A stretch of DNA of 64,000 nucleotides, taken from Sphingobium sp. CR2-8. GTDB taxonomy: Bacteria > Pseudomonadota > Alphaproteobacteria > Sphingomonadales > Sphingomonadaceae. The stretch spans positions 2,110,501-2,174,500 of the forward strand of contig NZ_JAYKZY010000002.1 in assembly GCF_035818615.1 (NCBI RefSeq), given 5' to 3'. The notes beneath the pieces are model-generated. The model made no database searches. It saw only the letters and a list, made by a program, of their open reading frames with translations, and was not told where the DNA came from. Shown piece after piece: positions 9,776 through 18,754 of this stretch. Made by a program: the position numbers and the translations under genes. Positions within the stretch are counted from its first letter, which is position 1, and each line of letters starts with the position of its first letter.

Positions 9776-11092
9776 TTACGCTTCGCCGAACACGCGCTTG
9801 AAGATCGTGTCGACTTGGCGGAAATGATAATCGAGGTTGAACTTCTCCTCGATCTGCTGCGCGGGCAGCGCGGCGGTGACGTCTGCGTCAGCCTTGAGCA
9901 GTTCGAGCAGCGACAGTTTCCCGTCCGATTCCCACACCTTCATCGCGTTGCGCTGAACGTAGCGATAGCTGTCCTCGCGGCTGACGCCCGCCTGGGTCAG
10001 GGCCAGCAGCACGCGCTGCGAGTGGACGAGGCCGCCCATCTTGTCGAGATTCTTCATCATCCGTTCGGGATAGACGAGCAGCTTGTCGATCACCCCGGTC
10101 AGGCGGGCGAGCGCGAAGTCGAGCGTGATCGTGGCGTCGGGACCGAAGAAGCGCTCCACCGACGAATGGCTGATGTCGCGTTCATGCCACAGGGCGACAT
10201 TTTCCAGCGCGGGGACGACGGCGGCGCGCACGACGCGGGCGAGGCCGGTCAGGTTCTCGGTCAGCACCGGGTTGCGCTTGTGCGGCATGGCGCTGCTGCC
10301 CTTCTGACCGGGCGAGAAATATTCCTCCGCTTCCAGCACTTCGGTGCGCTGGAGGTGGCGGACCTCCACGGCAAGGCGCTCGATGGACGAGGCGATGACA
10401 CCCAGCGTCGCGAAGAACATGGCGTGGCGATCGCGCGGGATCACCTGGGTGGAAACCGGCTCCACGACCAGGCCCAGCTTCTCCGCCACATAGTCTTCGA
10501 CCGCAGGATCGATATTGGCGAAGGTGCCGACCGCGCCGGAAATGGCGCAGGTGGCGATTTCTTCGCGCGCGGCGATCAGGCGCGCCTTGCAGCGGCTGAA
10601 CTCGGCATAGGCTTCCGCCATCTTGAGGCCGAACGTCACCGGTTCGGCATGGATGCCGTGGCTGCGGCCGATGGTCGGCGTCAGCTTATGTTCGAAGGCG
10701 CGGCGCTTGATGACCTCCAGCAGCTTGTCGAGGTCGTCGATCAATATGTCGGCGGCGCGGGCCAGTTGCACGGCCAGGCAGGTGTCGAGCACGTCGGAGC
10801 TGGTCATACCTTGATGCATAAAGCGCGCTTCGTCGCCTACCTGTTCGGCGACCCAGGTCAGGAAAGCGATGACGTCATGCTTGGTGACGGCCTCGATCGC
10901 GTCGATTGCCGGTACGTCGATGGCGGGGTTCGTCGCCCACCAGTCCCACAACGCCTTGGCCGCCGATGGCGGCACGACGCCCAGTTCGCCCAGCTTCTGC
11001 GTCGCGTGCGCCTCGATTTCGAACCAGATCCTGAACCGCGCCTCCGGTTCCCAGAGCGCGGTCATTGCGGGGCGAGAATAGCGGGGGACCAT
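9776..11092 (-). CDS. purB: Adenylosuccinate lyase
   Basis: A 438-aa cytoplasmic enzyme that catalyses two fumarate-releasing steps of purine synthesis (SAICAR to AICAR, adenylosuccinate to AMP). The fumarase/aspartase signature GSSAMPHKRNP carries the catalytic serine loop; TSSDVLDT and GRSHGIHAEP are further active-site motifs. Start ATG at 11090-11092 gives MVPRYSRP, the usual N-terminus. It stands alone, facing the LacI-type regulator across a palindromic repeat. Confidence 0.97.
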   Translation of the reverse strand: MVPRYSRPAMTALWEPEARFRIWFEIEAHATQKLGELGVVPPSAAKALWDWWATNPAIDVPAIDAIEAVTKHDVIAFLTWVAEQVGDEARFMHQGMTSSDVLDTCLAVQLARAADILIDDLDKLLEVIKRRAFEHKLTPTIGRSHGIHAEPVTFGLKMAEAYAEFSRCKARLIAAREEIATCAISGAVGTFANIDPAVEDYVAEKLGLVVEPVSTQVIPRDRHAMFFATLGVIASSIERLAVEVRHLQRTEVLEAEEYFSPGQKGSSAMPHKRNPVLTENLTGLARVVRAAVVPALENVALWHERDISHSSVERFFGPDATITLDFALARLTGVIDKLLVYPERMMKNLDKMGGLVHSQRVLLALTQAGVSREDSYRYVQRNAMKVWESDGKLSLLELLKADADVTAALPAQQIEEKFNLDYHFRQVDTIFKRVFGEA

Positions 11093-11362
11093 GAGCGAAT
11101 CCTGCGGTTGGAGAAGAAATGTTGCCGCGCGCCTAGCAGCGTCGCCCTCTCGGGGCAAATCAGTGCAGACCGATCGACGCAGGCGGCTATTTTTTCCCGC
11201 CACTATGAAGAAGTTCGATGAACCGACGTTGTTTTCAAGACGAATGCGCCCACATGAACGCATGTTCAGGAACATTGCCAGTTCCGGTTCATTATTATCC
11301 TATCATAACGACTTCATCGGGCGCTCGACGTCCCGACCTATTCACGGCGTCAGGAGATTATC

Positions 11363-11785
11363 ATGATCCGCACGTTCCTATTCTCGACTGCCATAGCGGT
11401 CGCCGCGCCTGCCATGGCGCAGACCATGGCGCCGGACCAGGGCACGGTGCCCGCCGCGCCGCAGTCCGCAACTCCCGCAGCGCCGACCGCGCCGCAATCG
11501 GCAACCCCGGCGACACCCGCCAATCCCGCGACATCGGTCGCCACCATCGTCGACAGCGAATTCCCCGCTTATGACGCCAACAGCGACGGGCAGCTGGATC
11601 AGCCGGAATTTACCCGCTGGATGGTCGCATTGAAGGGGCAGGAAATGAAAGCCACCGGATCCACCCTGCCCGCAGAGCAGGTCACGGCCTGGGCCAATGG
11701 CGCATTCGCGACCGCCGACAAGGATAAAAGCACGTCGATCAGCAAGCCTGAACTGGTCAGCTATCTGAGCGGCGGCGCAGGGTAA
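11363..11785 (+). CDS. Secreted EF-hand domain protein
   Basis: A 140-aa protein with a signal peptide (FSTAIAVAAPAMAQ), a Pro/Ala/Thr-rich spacer with an APQSATPA repeat (about residues 27-58), then two EF-hand loops. The first, DANSDGQLDQPEF, is canonical for calcium binding. The second, DKDKSTSISKPEL, is weaker. A GGAG box lies 8 nt before the ATG and a strong terminator follows. It is likely periplasmic; its function is unknown beyond probable Ca2+ binding. Confidence 0.85.
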   Translation: MIRTFLFSTAIAVAAPAMAQTMAPDQGTVPAAPQSATPAAPTAPQSATPATPANPATSVATIVDSEFPAYDANSDGQLDQPEFTRWMVALKGQEMKATGSTLPAEQVTAWANGAFATADKDKSTSISKPELVSYLSGGAG

Positions 11786-11842
11786 GAAGACCTATCCCCT
11801 CCTGTCACGAAGGCGGGGCGTAGAGCCTGGGGTCGCACCCGG

Positions 11843-11880
11843 AAAGGCGGCATGGAGCGAAGGCCATGCCGCCTTTTCTT
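11843..11880 (+). terminator. Rho-independent terminator after the EF-hand gene
   Basis: A perfect 13-bp stem, AAAGGCGGCATGG (11843-11855) with CCATGCCGCCTTT (11864-11876), followed by a T-rich tail. Confidence 0.85.
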
Positions 11881-11954
11881 TGTGGGGTTGTTTTGCCGCT
11901 GGCGCAGGTGCGCGGCGGAACAGGCCGCCCGCCGCTTCCATCAGGCGGGACCGT

Positions 11955-12185
11955 TCAGCCCTTCTTGCGCGTGTAGAGCAACGCGGCGACGATAGCGGCG
12001 GAACCAATGCCCACGGCCGCACCGGCCCACACACCCTTGCCTGCCGATTTTATCGCGGCGGTGGCGAGATCCACTTTGCTTTTATCCTGCGTTCCGCTCT
12101 TGTCCGGCCCCTTGTCGGTGGCGGGCGTTGGTGAGACGGGGGCGGCTGCGTCGGTATCCGACGGACTGTTTTCGGTCTTGCTCAT
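11955..12185 (-). CDS. Small single-pass membrane protein, function unknown
   Basis: 76 aa: a polar, Asp/Pro/Thr-rich N-terminal half, then a C-terminal Gly/Ala-rich helix (WAGAAVGIGSAAIVAALLY) ending in a basic RKKG anchor. Start is ATG at 12183-12185. It is divergent from the xylX operon and shares its ~150-bp upstream region. I do not recognise the family. Confidence 0.7.
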   Translation of the reverse strand: MSKTENSPSDTDAAAPVSPTPATDKGPDKSGTQDKSKVDLATAAIKSAGKGVWAGAAVGIGSAAIVAALLYTRKKG

Positions 12186-12295
12186 GACCCCTATAGCTAT
12201 GCCCCAAAGCGGGCGCGGGGAAAAGCCGGAACTGGTCGTACGCCTGCGCTTTTGCATTTTGCGGTCCCCTCTTAACTCAGCGCCCCTATCCATGT

Positions 12296-12309
12296 TGGTA
12301 GCGCTATCA
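12296..12309. promoter_or_regulatory. LacI-family operator upstream of xylX
   Basis: TGGTAGCGCTATCA is a 14-bp palindrome broken only at the third position of each arm. It ends 29 nt before the xylX start, so a bound repressor would block the promoter or early elongation. It is nearly the same as the site at 6293-6306 and resembles the xylose operator of the Caulobacter xylX promoter as I recall it (core TAGCGCTACCA). Confidence 0.8.
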
Positions 12310-12338
12310 ATGAACAACCATTGTTTTAGGAGTTGATG

Positions 12339-13481
12339 ATGCCGGGGGACTTCTCCTTGCTTGATTGCCTGCCTGCCGATTGGCGGACGGGCCTGTTTGT
12401 CGGCCGCATCCTCACGGCCGCCGGTCCCAGCCCGGTCCTGGTGCGCAACGGCATCGCCCATGATATGAGCGCGGTCGCGCCAACGGTCGCCCAGCTTGTC
12501 GAAAAGCTGCCGGTCGCCAGTGACGTGGGCGAGGCGCTCGGCCCGCTCGACACCTTGACGCTGCCGCTGCTCAGCCCGGTCGACCTGCAATGCGTCAAGG
12601 CGTGCGGCGTGACCTTCGCCCTGTCGGCGATCGAGCGCGTGATCGAAGAGCGCGCACGCGGCGATTCGAGCGCTGCGGCGGAGATTCGCGGCCGCCTGGA
12701 GGAACGCGTGGGCGGATCGATCCGCGCCGTGGTCCCCGGCTCGCCCGAAGCCGCCGCCCTCAAAGCCGCGCTGATCGAAGACGGCCTCTGGTCGCAATAT
12801 CTGGAAGTCGCGATCGGTCCCGACGCGGAAGTCTTCACCAAGGCGCCGGTCCTGTCGACCGTCGGCCTGGGCGCGGACATCGGCATCCGCTCCGACTCCA
12901 CCTGGAACAACCCCGAACCCGAAGTCGTGCTGATCGTCAATGCCGCCGGGCAAGCCATTGGCGCAACGCTGGGCAACGACGTCAATCTGCGCGATTTCGA
13001 AGGGCGCTCCGCGCTGCTGCTGGGAAAGGCGAAGGATAACAATGCCTCCTGCTCGCTCGGCCCGCTCATCCGCCTGTTCGACGCCGATTTCACGATTGAT
13101 GACGTGCGCAATGCCGAAGTGAAGCTGACTATCGACGGCCCCGAAGGCTATCGGCTGGAGGGCGCGAGCAGCATGAACCAAATCAGCCGCGATCCGCTGG
13201 AACTGGTGCGCCAGACGCTGTCGGAACATCAATATCCCGACGGCTTCACGCTGTTCCTGGGCACCCTTTTCGCGCCGGTGCAGGATCGCGACGATCCGGG
13301 CCGCGGCTTCACGCACAAAGTCGGCGACGTGGTCGCCATCTCCACCCCCCGCCTGGGCAAGCTGGTCAACAGGGTCGTCACCTCGAAGGACGCTGCGCCT
13401 TGGACCTGGGGCCTCACCGCCCTGATGACCAATCTCGCAGCGCGCGGCCTGTTGACCGTGCAAGAGAAAGAAACCGCATGA
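12339..13481 (+). CDS. xylX: 2-keto-3-deoxy-D-xylonate dehydratase (FAH family)
   Basis: A 380-aa member of the fumarylacetoacetate hydrolase family that dehydrates 2-keto-3-deoxyxylonate to alpha-ketoglutarate semialdehyde in the Weimberg pathway. I chose ATG at 12339 because AGGAG (12328-12332) lies 6 nt upstream; ATG 12336 and TTG 12333 are also in frame. Diagnostic segments: SPVDLQCVKACGVTFA, IERVIEERARGD, WNNPEPEVV (metal site region) and GNDVNLRDFEGRSALLLGKA. These closely match Caulobacter XylX as I remember it. First gene of an operon with xylB (4-nt overlap) and xylC. xylA, which should take the next step, is not in the window. Confidence 0.9.
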   Translation: MPGDFSLLDCLPADWRTGLFVGRILTAAGPSPVLVRNGIAHDMSAVAPTVAQLVEKLPVASDVGEALGPLDTLTLPLLSPVDLQCVKACGVTFALSAIERVIEERARGDSSAAAEIRGRLEERVGGSIRAVVPGSPEAAALKAALIEDGLWSQYLEVAIGPDAEVFTKAPVLSTVGLGADIGIRSDSTWNNPEPEVVLIVNAAGQAIGATLGNDVNLRDFEGRSALLLGKAKDNNASCSLGPLIRLFDADFTIDDVRNAEVKLTIDGPEGYRLEGASSMNQISRDPLELVRQTLSEHQYPDGFTLFLGTLFAPVQDRDDPGRGFTHKVGDVVAISTPRLGKLVNRVVTSKDAAPWTWGLTALMTNLAARGLLTVQEKETA

Positions 13482-14236
13482 GCCGTGCCATCTACCTCAG
13501 CCTGAAGGGCAAGCGGGTTTTCATCAGCGGTGGCGGCAGCGGCATCGGCGAGGGCCTGGTCGAAGGATTCGTGGCGCAGGGCGCGCATGTCGCCTTCTGC
13601 GATATCGCGGTGGAACCGAGCGAGGCATTGGTTGCCCGCCTGTCCGGCGCGGATTTCACGCCGATCTTCCACCCCGTCGATCTGCGGGATATCGACGCGG
13701 TGCAGGCGATGATCGGCACGGTCGAGCAGCAATTGGGCGGGATCGACATACTGATCAACAATGCCGCCAATGACGATCGCCACACGATCGCGGAAGTGAC
13801 CCCGGCCTATTGGGACGAGCGGATGGCGGTCAATCTGCGCCACCTCTTCTTCGCGGCGCAGGCGGCGGTGCCCGCGTTGAAGCGCGCGGGCGGCGGCGTG
13901 ATCCTGAACTTCGGATCGATCAGTTGGCACCTCGCTCTGCCCGAACTGACGCTGTACCAGACCGCCAAGGCCGCGATCGAGGGGCTGACCCGCAGCCTGG
14001 CCCGTGACCTGGGTCGCGACAATATCCGCGTCAACACCATCATCCCGGGCAATGTGAAGACGCTGCGCCAGGAAAAATGGTACACGCCAGAAGGCGAAGC
14101 GGAGATCGTGGCGGCGCAATGCCTGGACGGCCGCATCCTGCCGGTGGATGTTGCCGCGCTGGCGATGTTCCTGGCGTCGGACGATGCGCGTTACTGCACC
14201 GCGCATGACTATTTCATCGACGCGGGCTGGCGATGA
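13478..14236 (+). CDS. xylB: D-xylose 1-dehydrogenase (SDR)
   Basis: A 252-aa short-chain dehydrogenase that oxidises D-xylose to D-xylonolactone with NAD(P)+. Start ATG overlaps the xylX stop (ATGA). It has the nucleotide loop SGGGSGIGEG, NNAANDDRH, catalytic Ser in NFGSISWHL, and the YxxxK pair in LYQTAKAA. The C-terminal segment RQEKWYTPEGEAEIVAAQC and the end YFIDAGWR match Caulobacter xylose dehydrogenase closely. Its product goes to the lactonase encoded next door. Confidence 0.92.
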   Translation: MSRAIYLSLKGKRVFISGGGSGIGEGLVEGFVAQGAHVAFCDIAVEPSEALVARLSGADFTPIFHPVDLRDIDAVQAMIGTVEQQLGGIDILINNAANDDRHTIAEVTPAYWDERMAVNLRHLFFAAQAAVPALKRAGGGVILNFGSISWHLALPELTLYQTAKAAIEGLTRSLARDLGRDNIRVNTIIPGNVKTLRQEKWYTPEGEAEIVAAQCLDGRILPVDVAALAMFLASDDARYCTAHDYFIDAGWR

Positions 14237-14237
14237 C

Positions 14238-15113
14238 ATGCTGACCGCCGATCCGCAAAGCATAGTGTCGGTCGGCGCGACGCTGGGCGAAGGGCCGGTC
14301 TGGGTCGCGCGCGAGGCTGCCCTGTGGTTCGTGGACATCAAGGGTCATCGCATCCATCGCTATGATCCTGCGCTGGACGTCGCGCGGAGCTGGACCGCGC
14401 CGGGCCAGGTCGGCTGGATCGTGCCGACCGACGACGGGCTGTTCGCCGTGGGCCTGCAATCGGGTGTGCATCGCTTCGATCCCGAGCAGGGCAGCTTCGC
14501 GCTGCTCCATGCCCCCGAAGCGCACCTACCGGGCAACCGGCAGAATGACGCGACCGTCGCGCCCGACGGCGCGCTCTGGTTCGGGTCGATGGACGATGCG
14601 GAGGAAGCCGATAGCGGCTATTTCTATCGCTTCCACAAGGGCGTGTGCGTCGAAAGCGGCCTGCCTGCCGTGTCGATCACCAATGGCCCTGCCCTCTCGC
14701 CCGACGGGCGGACGCTGTACCACACCGACACGCTGGGCAAGCGCATCTGGCGCACGGACCTGGCCGACGACGGCGCAGTCGGCAACACCCGGTTGTTCGC
14801 GAAGATAGAGGATGGCGCGGGCTATCCGGACGGTCCTACGGTCGATGCCGAAGGATGCCTGTGGACCGGCCTGTTCGGCGGGTGGGCGGTGCGCCGCTAC
14901 GATCCGGCCGGCAAGCTGATGCGCGACATCCGCTTCCCTGTCGCCAACATCACAAAGATCGCCTTTGGCGGCGACGCCCTGACCACGGCCTATGCGACGA
15001 CCGCGCGCAAGGGGCTGGACAGCGCAGCACTGGAACAGCAACCTCTGGCGGGCGATCTCTTCGCCTTCGACCCCGGCGTGGCCGGGCTGCCAGGGCATGT
15101 CGCAACGATATAA
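14238..15113 (+). CDS. xylC: Xylonolactonase (SMP-30/gluconolactonase family)
   Basis: A 291-aa six-bladed propeller enzyme that opens D-xylonolactone to xylonate. Start ATG at 14238 is one base after the xylB stop. Metal-site motifs: E in TLGEGPVW, N in SITNGPALSPDG, D in GYPDGPTVD. NRQNDATV and YHTDTLGKRIW are typical of the XylC branch. Calling it XylC and not a general gluconolactonase depends on the xylX-xylB context and on similarity to Caulobacter XylC. Confidence 0.88.
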   Translation: MLTADPQSIVSVGATLGEGPVWVAREAALWFVDIKGHRIHRYDPALDVARSWTAPGQVGWIVPTDDGLFAVGLQSGVHRFDPEQGSFALLHAPEAHLPGNRQNDATVAPDGALWFGSMDDAEEADSGYFYRFHKGVCVESGLPAVSITNGPALSPDGRTLYHTDTLGKRIWRTDLADDGAVGNTRLFAKIEDGAGYPDGPTVDAEGCLWTGLFGGWAVRRYDPAGKLMRDIRFPVANITKIAFGGDALTTAYATTARKGLDSAALEQQPLAGDLFAFDPGVAGLPGHVATI

Positions 15114-15135
15114 AAGCAGGAAGGACGAAAGAGAG

Positions 15136-16548
15136 ATGACTGAGGGGAGCGCGGAAAGGGTCAACATGGCCTTTATCGCCGCCATCGTCGCCGTAGCGAC
15201 GATCGGCGGGTTCATGTTCGGCTATGATTCGGGCGTCATCAACGGGACGCAGAAGGGGCTGGAGGCGGCCTTCGACCTGGGCAAGCTGGGCATCGGCATC
15301 AATGTCGGTGCGATCCTGGTGGGCTCATCCATCGGCGCATTCGGTGCGGGGCGCATGGCCGACATCATCGGCCGGCGCGGCGTGATGATGCTGGCGGCGG
15401 TCCTGTTCCTGGTCAGCGCGCTGGTCGCGGGCGCGGCCGGTTCCTCGGTAATCTTCATCATCGCACGGATCATCGGCGGCCTGGGCGTCGGCGCGGCGAG
15501 CGTGATTTCGCCCGTCTACATCTCCGAAGTCACCCCCGCCAATGTGCGCGGGCGCCTGTCGAGCGTGCAGCAGGTCATGATCATTTCGGGTCTGACCGGC
15601 GCGTTCGTCGCCAATTTCGTGCTGGCTCGCTATGCCGGTGGTTCCACCGCGCCGCTATGGCTGGACTTCCCCGCCTGGCGCTGGATGTTCTGGTTGCAGG
15701 CGATCCCCGCCGCCATCTATTTCCTGGCGCTGCTCGTCATCCCCGAAAGCCCCCGCTATCTGGTCGCGCGCGGCCATGACGATCGCGCGCTGGTGGTGCT
15801 GACCCGCCTGTTCGGACCGCAGGAAGCGGCGCGCAAGGTCGCCGAAATCCGCGCCAGCCTGGCCACCGACCATCACCGCCCCAAACTGTCCGACCTTATC
15901 AGCAAGACCACGGGCAAGATCCGCCCGATCGTGTGGACCGGCATCGGCCTGGCCGTCTTCCAGCAGCTGGTCGGCATCAACGTCGTCTTCTATTATGGCG
16001 CGACCTTGTGGGAAGCGGTCGGCTTTTCCGAAGACAATGCGTTGCAGATCAACATCCTGTCGGGCGTCCTGTCGATCGGCGCGTGCCTGGGCACGATCAT
16101 GCTGGTGGACAGGATCGGCCGCAAGCCGCTGCTGCTGGTCGGATCGGCCGGCATGGCCGTGACGCTGGCGGTAGTCGCCTACGCCTTCTCGACTGCCGTC
16201 ACGGGCGCGAACGGCGCGGTCACCCTGCCCGGCCATAACGGCCTGATGGCGCTAGTTGCGGCGAACCTCTATGTGATCTTCTTCAATCTCAGCTGGGGTC
16301 CGATCATGTGGGTGATGCTGGGCGAAATGTTCCCCAACCAGATTCGCGGGTCGGGTCTGGCCGTGGCGGGCTTTGCGCAGTGGATCGCCAATGCGGCGAT
16401 CTCCGTCAGCTTCCCGGCGCTCGCCGTGTCGCCGGGCCTGGTCGTGACCTATGCCGGATACGCACTGTTCGCGGCGATCAGCTTCTTCTTCGTGCGCAAG
16501 ATGGTGCATGAAACGAAGGGGCGCGAGCTTGAGGATATGGAAGGCTGA
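15136..16548 (+). CDS. MFS sugar/H+ symporter (probable xylose transporter)
   Basis: A 470-aa inner-membrane protein with about 12 helices of the sugar-porter family. Start ATG at 15136 follows a GAAAGAGAG box. Family signatures: GFMFGYDSGVING in helix 1, RMADIIGRRG and LVDRIGRKP in the 2-3 and 8-9 loops, PESPRYL after helix 6, QQLVGINVVFYYG in helix 7, and GEMFPNQIRG near helix 10. It follows xylC by 22 nt, so xylose is the likely substrate. Confidence 0.9.
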   Translation: MTEGSAERVNMAFIAAIVAVATIGGFMFGYDSGVINGTQKGLEAAFDLGKLGIGINVGAILVGSSIGAFGAGRMADIIGRRGVMMLAAVLFLVSALVAGAAGSSVIFIIARIIGGLGVGAASVISPVYISEVTPANVRGRLSSVQQVMIISGLTGAFVANFVLARYAGGSTAPLWLDFPAWRWMFWLQAIPAAIYFLALLVIPESPRYLVARGHDDRALVVLTRLFGPQEAARKVAEIRASLATDHHRPKLSDLISKTTGKIRPIVWTGIGLAVFQQLVGINVVFYYGATLWEAVGFSEDNALQINILSGVLSIGACLGTIMLVDRIGRKPLLLVGSAGMAVTLAVVAYAFSTAVTGANGAVTLPGHNGLMALVAANLYVIFFNLSWGPIMWVMLGEMFPNQIRGSGLAVAGFAQWIANAAISVSFPALAVSPGLVVTYAGYALFAAISFFFVRKMVHETKGRELEDMEG

Positions 16549-16565
16549 GTAACGACATCATCCTG

Positions 16566-17405
16566 ATGCGGGCGGGCGGGCTGGAAGCGGCCCTGTCGCC
16601 CGCTGTCGGCGGGTCGCTGCTACGGCTGTCGCTGGACGGCGTGGAGTTGATGCGGGGCGCGCCGGACGACGCCATCGATCCGCTGGCGATGGCGAGCTTT
16701 CCACTTGTCCCGTATGCCAATCGCATCGCGGACGGGCGCTTCACTTTCGACGGGGCGGATTATCAGCTGCCGCGCAATTTCGGCGACCACCCGCACAGCA
16801 TCCATGGCTTTGGCTGGCAGACGTCATGGACAGCGAGTGAGACAGCTGAAACGGCGGCATTGCTGGTCCACGAGCATGGTGGCGACGCCGGATGGCCCTG
16901 GCCCTATCGCGCCGAACAGCGCGTCATGCTGACGCCGTCACAACTGTCCATGTCGCTGTCCGCGACGAATGTCGGCGATGCGCCGATGCCGATCGGCCTT
17001 GGCTTTCACCCCTATTTCCTGGCGGATTCGGAGACGTTGCTCCAGTTCGGCGCGCACAGCCTTTGGCTGTCCACGCCCGACATGCTGCCCGACCGGGAAG
17101 CGCGCGCCGACGCGCTGGGCGACTGGTCCCGTCTGGCTTCTGTCCGCGGGGACAGCCTGATCGACAATCCCTATAGCGACTGGGACGGCATAGCGACGAT
17201 CGAACGCGGCGATGGCCTGCGCCTGACGCTGACGGCGACCGGTGCCGACTGGCTGCACGTCTATCGCCCGCCCGGTGAAGCGTTCTTCTGCGTGGAGCCG
17301 GTCAGCCATATGCCCGACGCGATCCATCGGGGCGGCATGCCGATTCTGGCGGCGGGTGACACGGCGCGGCTGTCGATGACCATCGCCATCGACCGGGCGC
17401 GATAG
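16566..17405 (+). CDS. Aldose 1-epimerase (mutarotase)
   Basis: A 279-aa GalM-like enzyme that interconverts alpha and beta anomers. Motifs: VPYANRIADGRF, HSIHGFGW, catalytic His in GFHPYFL, catalytic Glu in FFCVEPVSHMPD. The reading frame stays open upstream of the ATG to overlap the transporter stop (ending ...LSNDIIL before M), so the true start may be a non-ATG codon near 16545; no clear ribosome binding site settles it. It would speed supply of the xylose anomer used by XylB. Last gene of the operon. Confidence 0.88.
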   Translation: MRAGGLEAALSPAVGGSLLRLSLDGVELMRGAPDDAIDPLAMASFPLVPYANRIADGRFTFDGADYQLPRNFGDHPHSIHGFGWQTSWTASETAETAALLVHEHGGDAGWPWPYRAEQRVMLTPSQLSMSLSATNVGDAPMPIGLGFHPYFLADSETLLQFGAHSLWLSTPDMLPDREARADALGDWSRLASVRGDSLIDNPYSDWDGIATIERGDGLRLTLTATGADWLHVYRPPGEAFFCVEPVSHMPDAIHRGGMPILAAGDTARLSMTIAIDRAR

Positions 17406-17523
17406 GCGATCATCGACAGCTATGGCCGTCGACACATGATTTGCGCATTTACTGACGACCAGCTGTTTCCACTTGGCGCTAAAATGCTCTAAGCTGTCCC
17501 AAACAGCATAAAGGGTTCAGCCT

Positions 17524-17901
17524 ATGCAATTTTTGCGGACAGCCTTCTGGGTCGTCATCGCCGTGGGTCTCGCCTTCTTCTGCATGGCGAACTACGTCCC
17601 CGTGACCGTGCGCCTGTGGGGCGACATGGTGATGGAAACCAAGCTGCCCGTGCTGTTGATCGGCGCGTTCCTGCTGGGCGCGCTGCCCTTCTGGATCATG
17701 GCGCGGGCGACGCGCTGGCGATTGAAGCGTCGGCTTCACAGCACGGAAAAAGCTCTGGTGGTCGCCACCGCCGCCGCAGCGCCGCCGCCGACGCTGGCGC
17801 CGGGCGCGGCGTTCCCGGATACGCCCGCAGCGCCTGCCATCACCCCCAGTGTTTCGCCCGACGTCCCTAACCCCACGCCCAATCCAACAGGACCAGCATG
17901 A
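17524..17901 (+). CDS. LapA-like inner-membrane protein (DUF1049)
   Basis: 125 aa with two membrane helices (about residues 5-23 and 40-60), the PVTVRLWGD turn of the LapA/DUF1049 family, a basic RATRWRLKRRL cytoplasmic edge, and a Pro/Ala-rich tail. In E. coli the lapA-lapB pair, which controls LPS synthesis, sits beside pyrF; here the gene overlaps pyrF by 4 nt. No lapB partner is adjacent. Confidence 0.75.
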   Translation: MQFLRTAFWVVIAVGLAFFCMANYVPVTVRLWGDMVMETKLPVLLIGAFLLGALPFWIMARATRWRLKRRLHSTEKALVVATAAAAPPPTLAPGAAFPDTPAAPAITPSVSPDVPNPTPNPTGPA

Positions 17902-18572
17902 GCAGCCCCATCTATGTCGCCATCGACACGCCCGACCTTGGCAAGGCGCAGACGCTCGCCGGACAGGTGCGGCACCATGTCGGCGGGCTGAAACTAGGCC
18001 TGGAATTTTTTTGCGCCCATGGCCATCATGGCGTGCATGAAATGACGAAGTTCGGCCTGCCGATCTTCCTGGACCTCAAGCTGCACGACATTCCCAACAC
18101 TGTGGCGAAGGCGGTGCAGGCGCTGCACATGCTGGAACCTGCGATCCTGACCGTCCATGCCGCTGGCGGCCGGGCGATGCTGGAAGATGCGAAGGCGGCG
18201 GCCGGCATCCATACGAAGGTCGTGGCCGTCACCATGCTGACCAGCCTGGACGATGCGGACCTGCTGGACATCGGCGTTGGGGGTAAAGCGGAGGATCAGG
18301 TCCGTCGCCTGGCCGATCTGGCGCAGAGTGCGGGGCTGGACGGCATCGTCTGTTCGGGCGAGGAAGTCGCGGCGGTGAAGAAACAGTGGTCCGATGGTTT
18401 CTTCGTCGTGCCGGGCGTGCGGCCGGTCGGTAGTGCGGTGGGCGACCAGAAACGCCCAGTCACCCCGCGTGAGGCGCTGGATCGGGGGGCGTCGATACTC
18501 GTGGTAGGGCGGCCGATCAGCCTGGCGGAGAACCCGGATCTGGCGGCGCGGGAGATCGAGGCGACCTTGTAG
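17898..18572 (+). CDS. pyrF: Orotidine 5'-phosphate decarboxylase
   Basis: A 224-aa TIM-barrel enzyme for the last step of UMP synthesis. It has the catalytic signature FLDLKLHDIPNTV (Lys-x-Asp dyads), VHAAGG and the phosphate loop VPGVRP with LVVGRPI. ATG overlaps the upstream stop by 4 nt. The gene is followed by a block of palindromic repeats. Confidence 0.96.
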   Translation: MSSPIYVAIDTPDLGKAQTLAGQVRHHVGGLKLGLEFFCAHGHHGVHEMTKFGLPIFLDLKLHDIPNTVAKAVQALHMLEPAILTVHAAGGRAMLEDAKAAAGIHTKVVAVTMLTSLDDADLLDIGVGGKAEDQVRRLADLAQSAGLDGIVCSGEEVAAVKKQWSDGFFVVPGVRPVGSAVGDQKRPVTPREALDRGASILVVGRPISLAENPDLAAREIEATL

Positions 18573-18610
18573 GAGGCGCGCCACCTGCATCAAGTAATAT
18601 CAAGATGCAT

Positions 18611-18725
18611 TGATAGGAACCTATAGCCAGTTGTTCCCCGGCGAAGGCCGGGGCCCAGTCCCGCGCCCAGAACTGGACCCCGGCCTTCGCCGGGGAACTG
18701 CCCTATGGGTCAGCATCATCGCATT
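18611..18725. repeat. 115-nt palindromic element (family B), copy 1
   Basis: A long hairpin with 20-nt arms (TTCCCCGGCGAAGGCCGGGG and its perfect complement) around an ~24-nt loop, flanked by constant sequence (TGATAGGAACCTATAGCCAG on the left, GGGTCAGCATCATCGCATT on the right). A second copy of identical length lies at 59979-60093, with 11 differences by my count. It lies downstream of pyrF and has no coding capacity. Confidence 0.85.
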
Positions 18726-18754
18726 CTGGTATAACTTCTGTTCTATACTTCATC

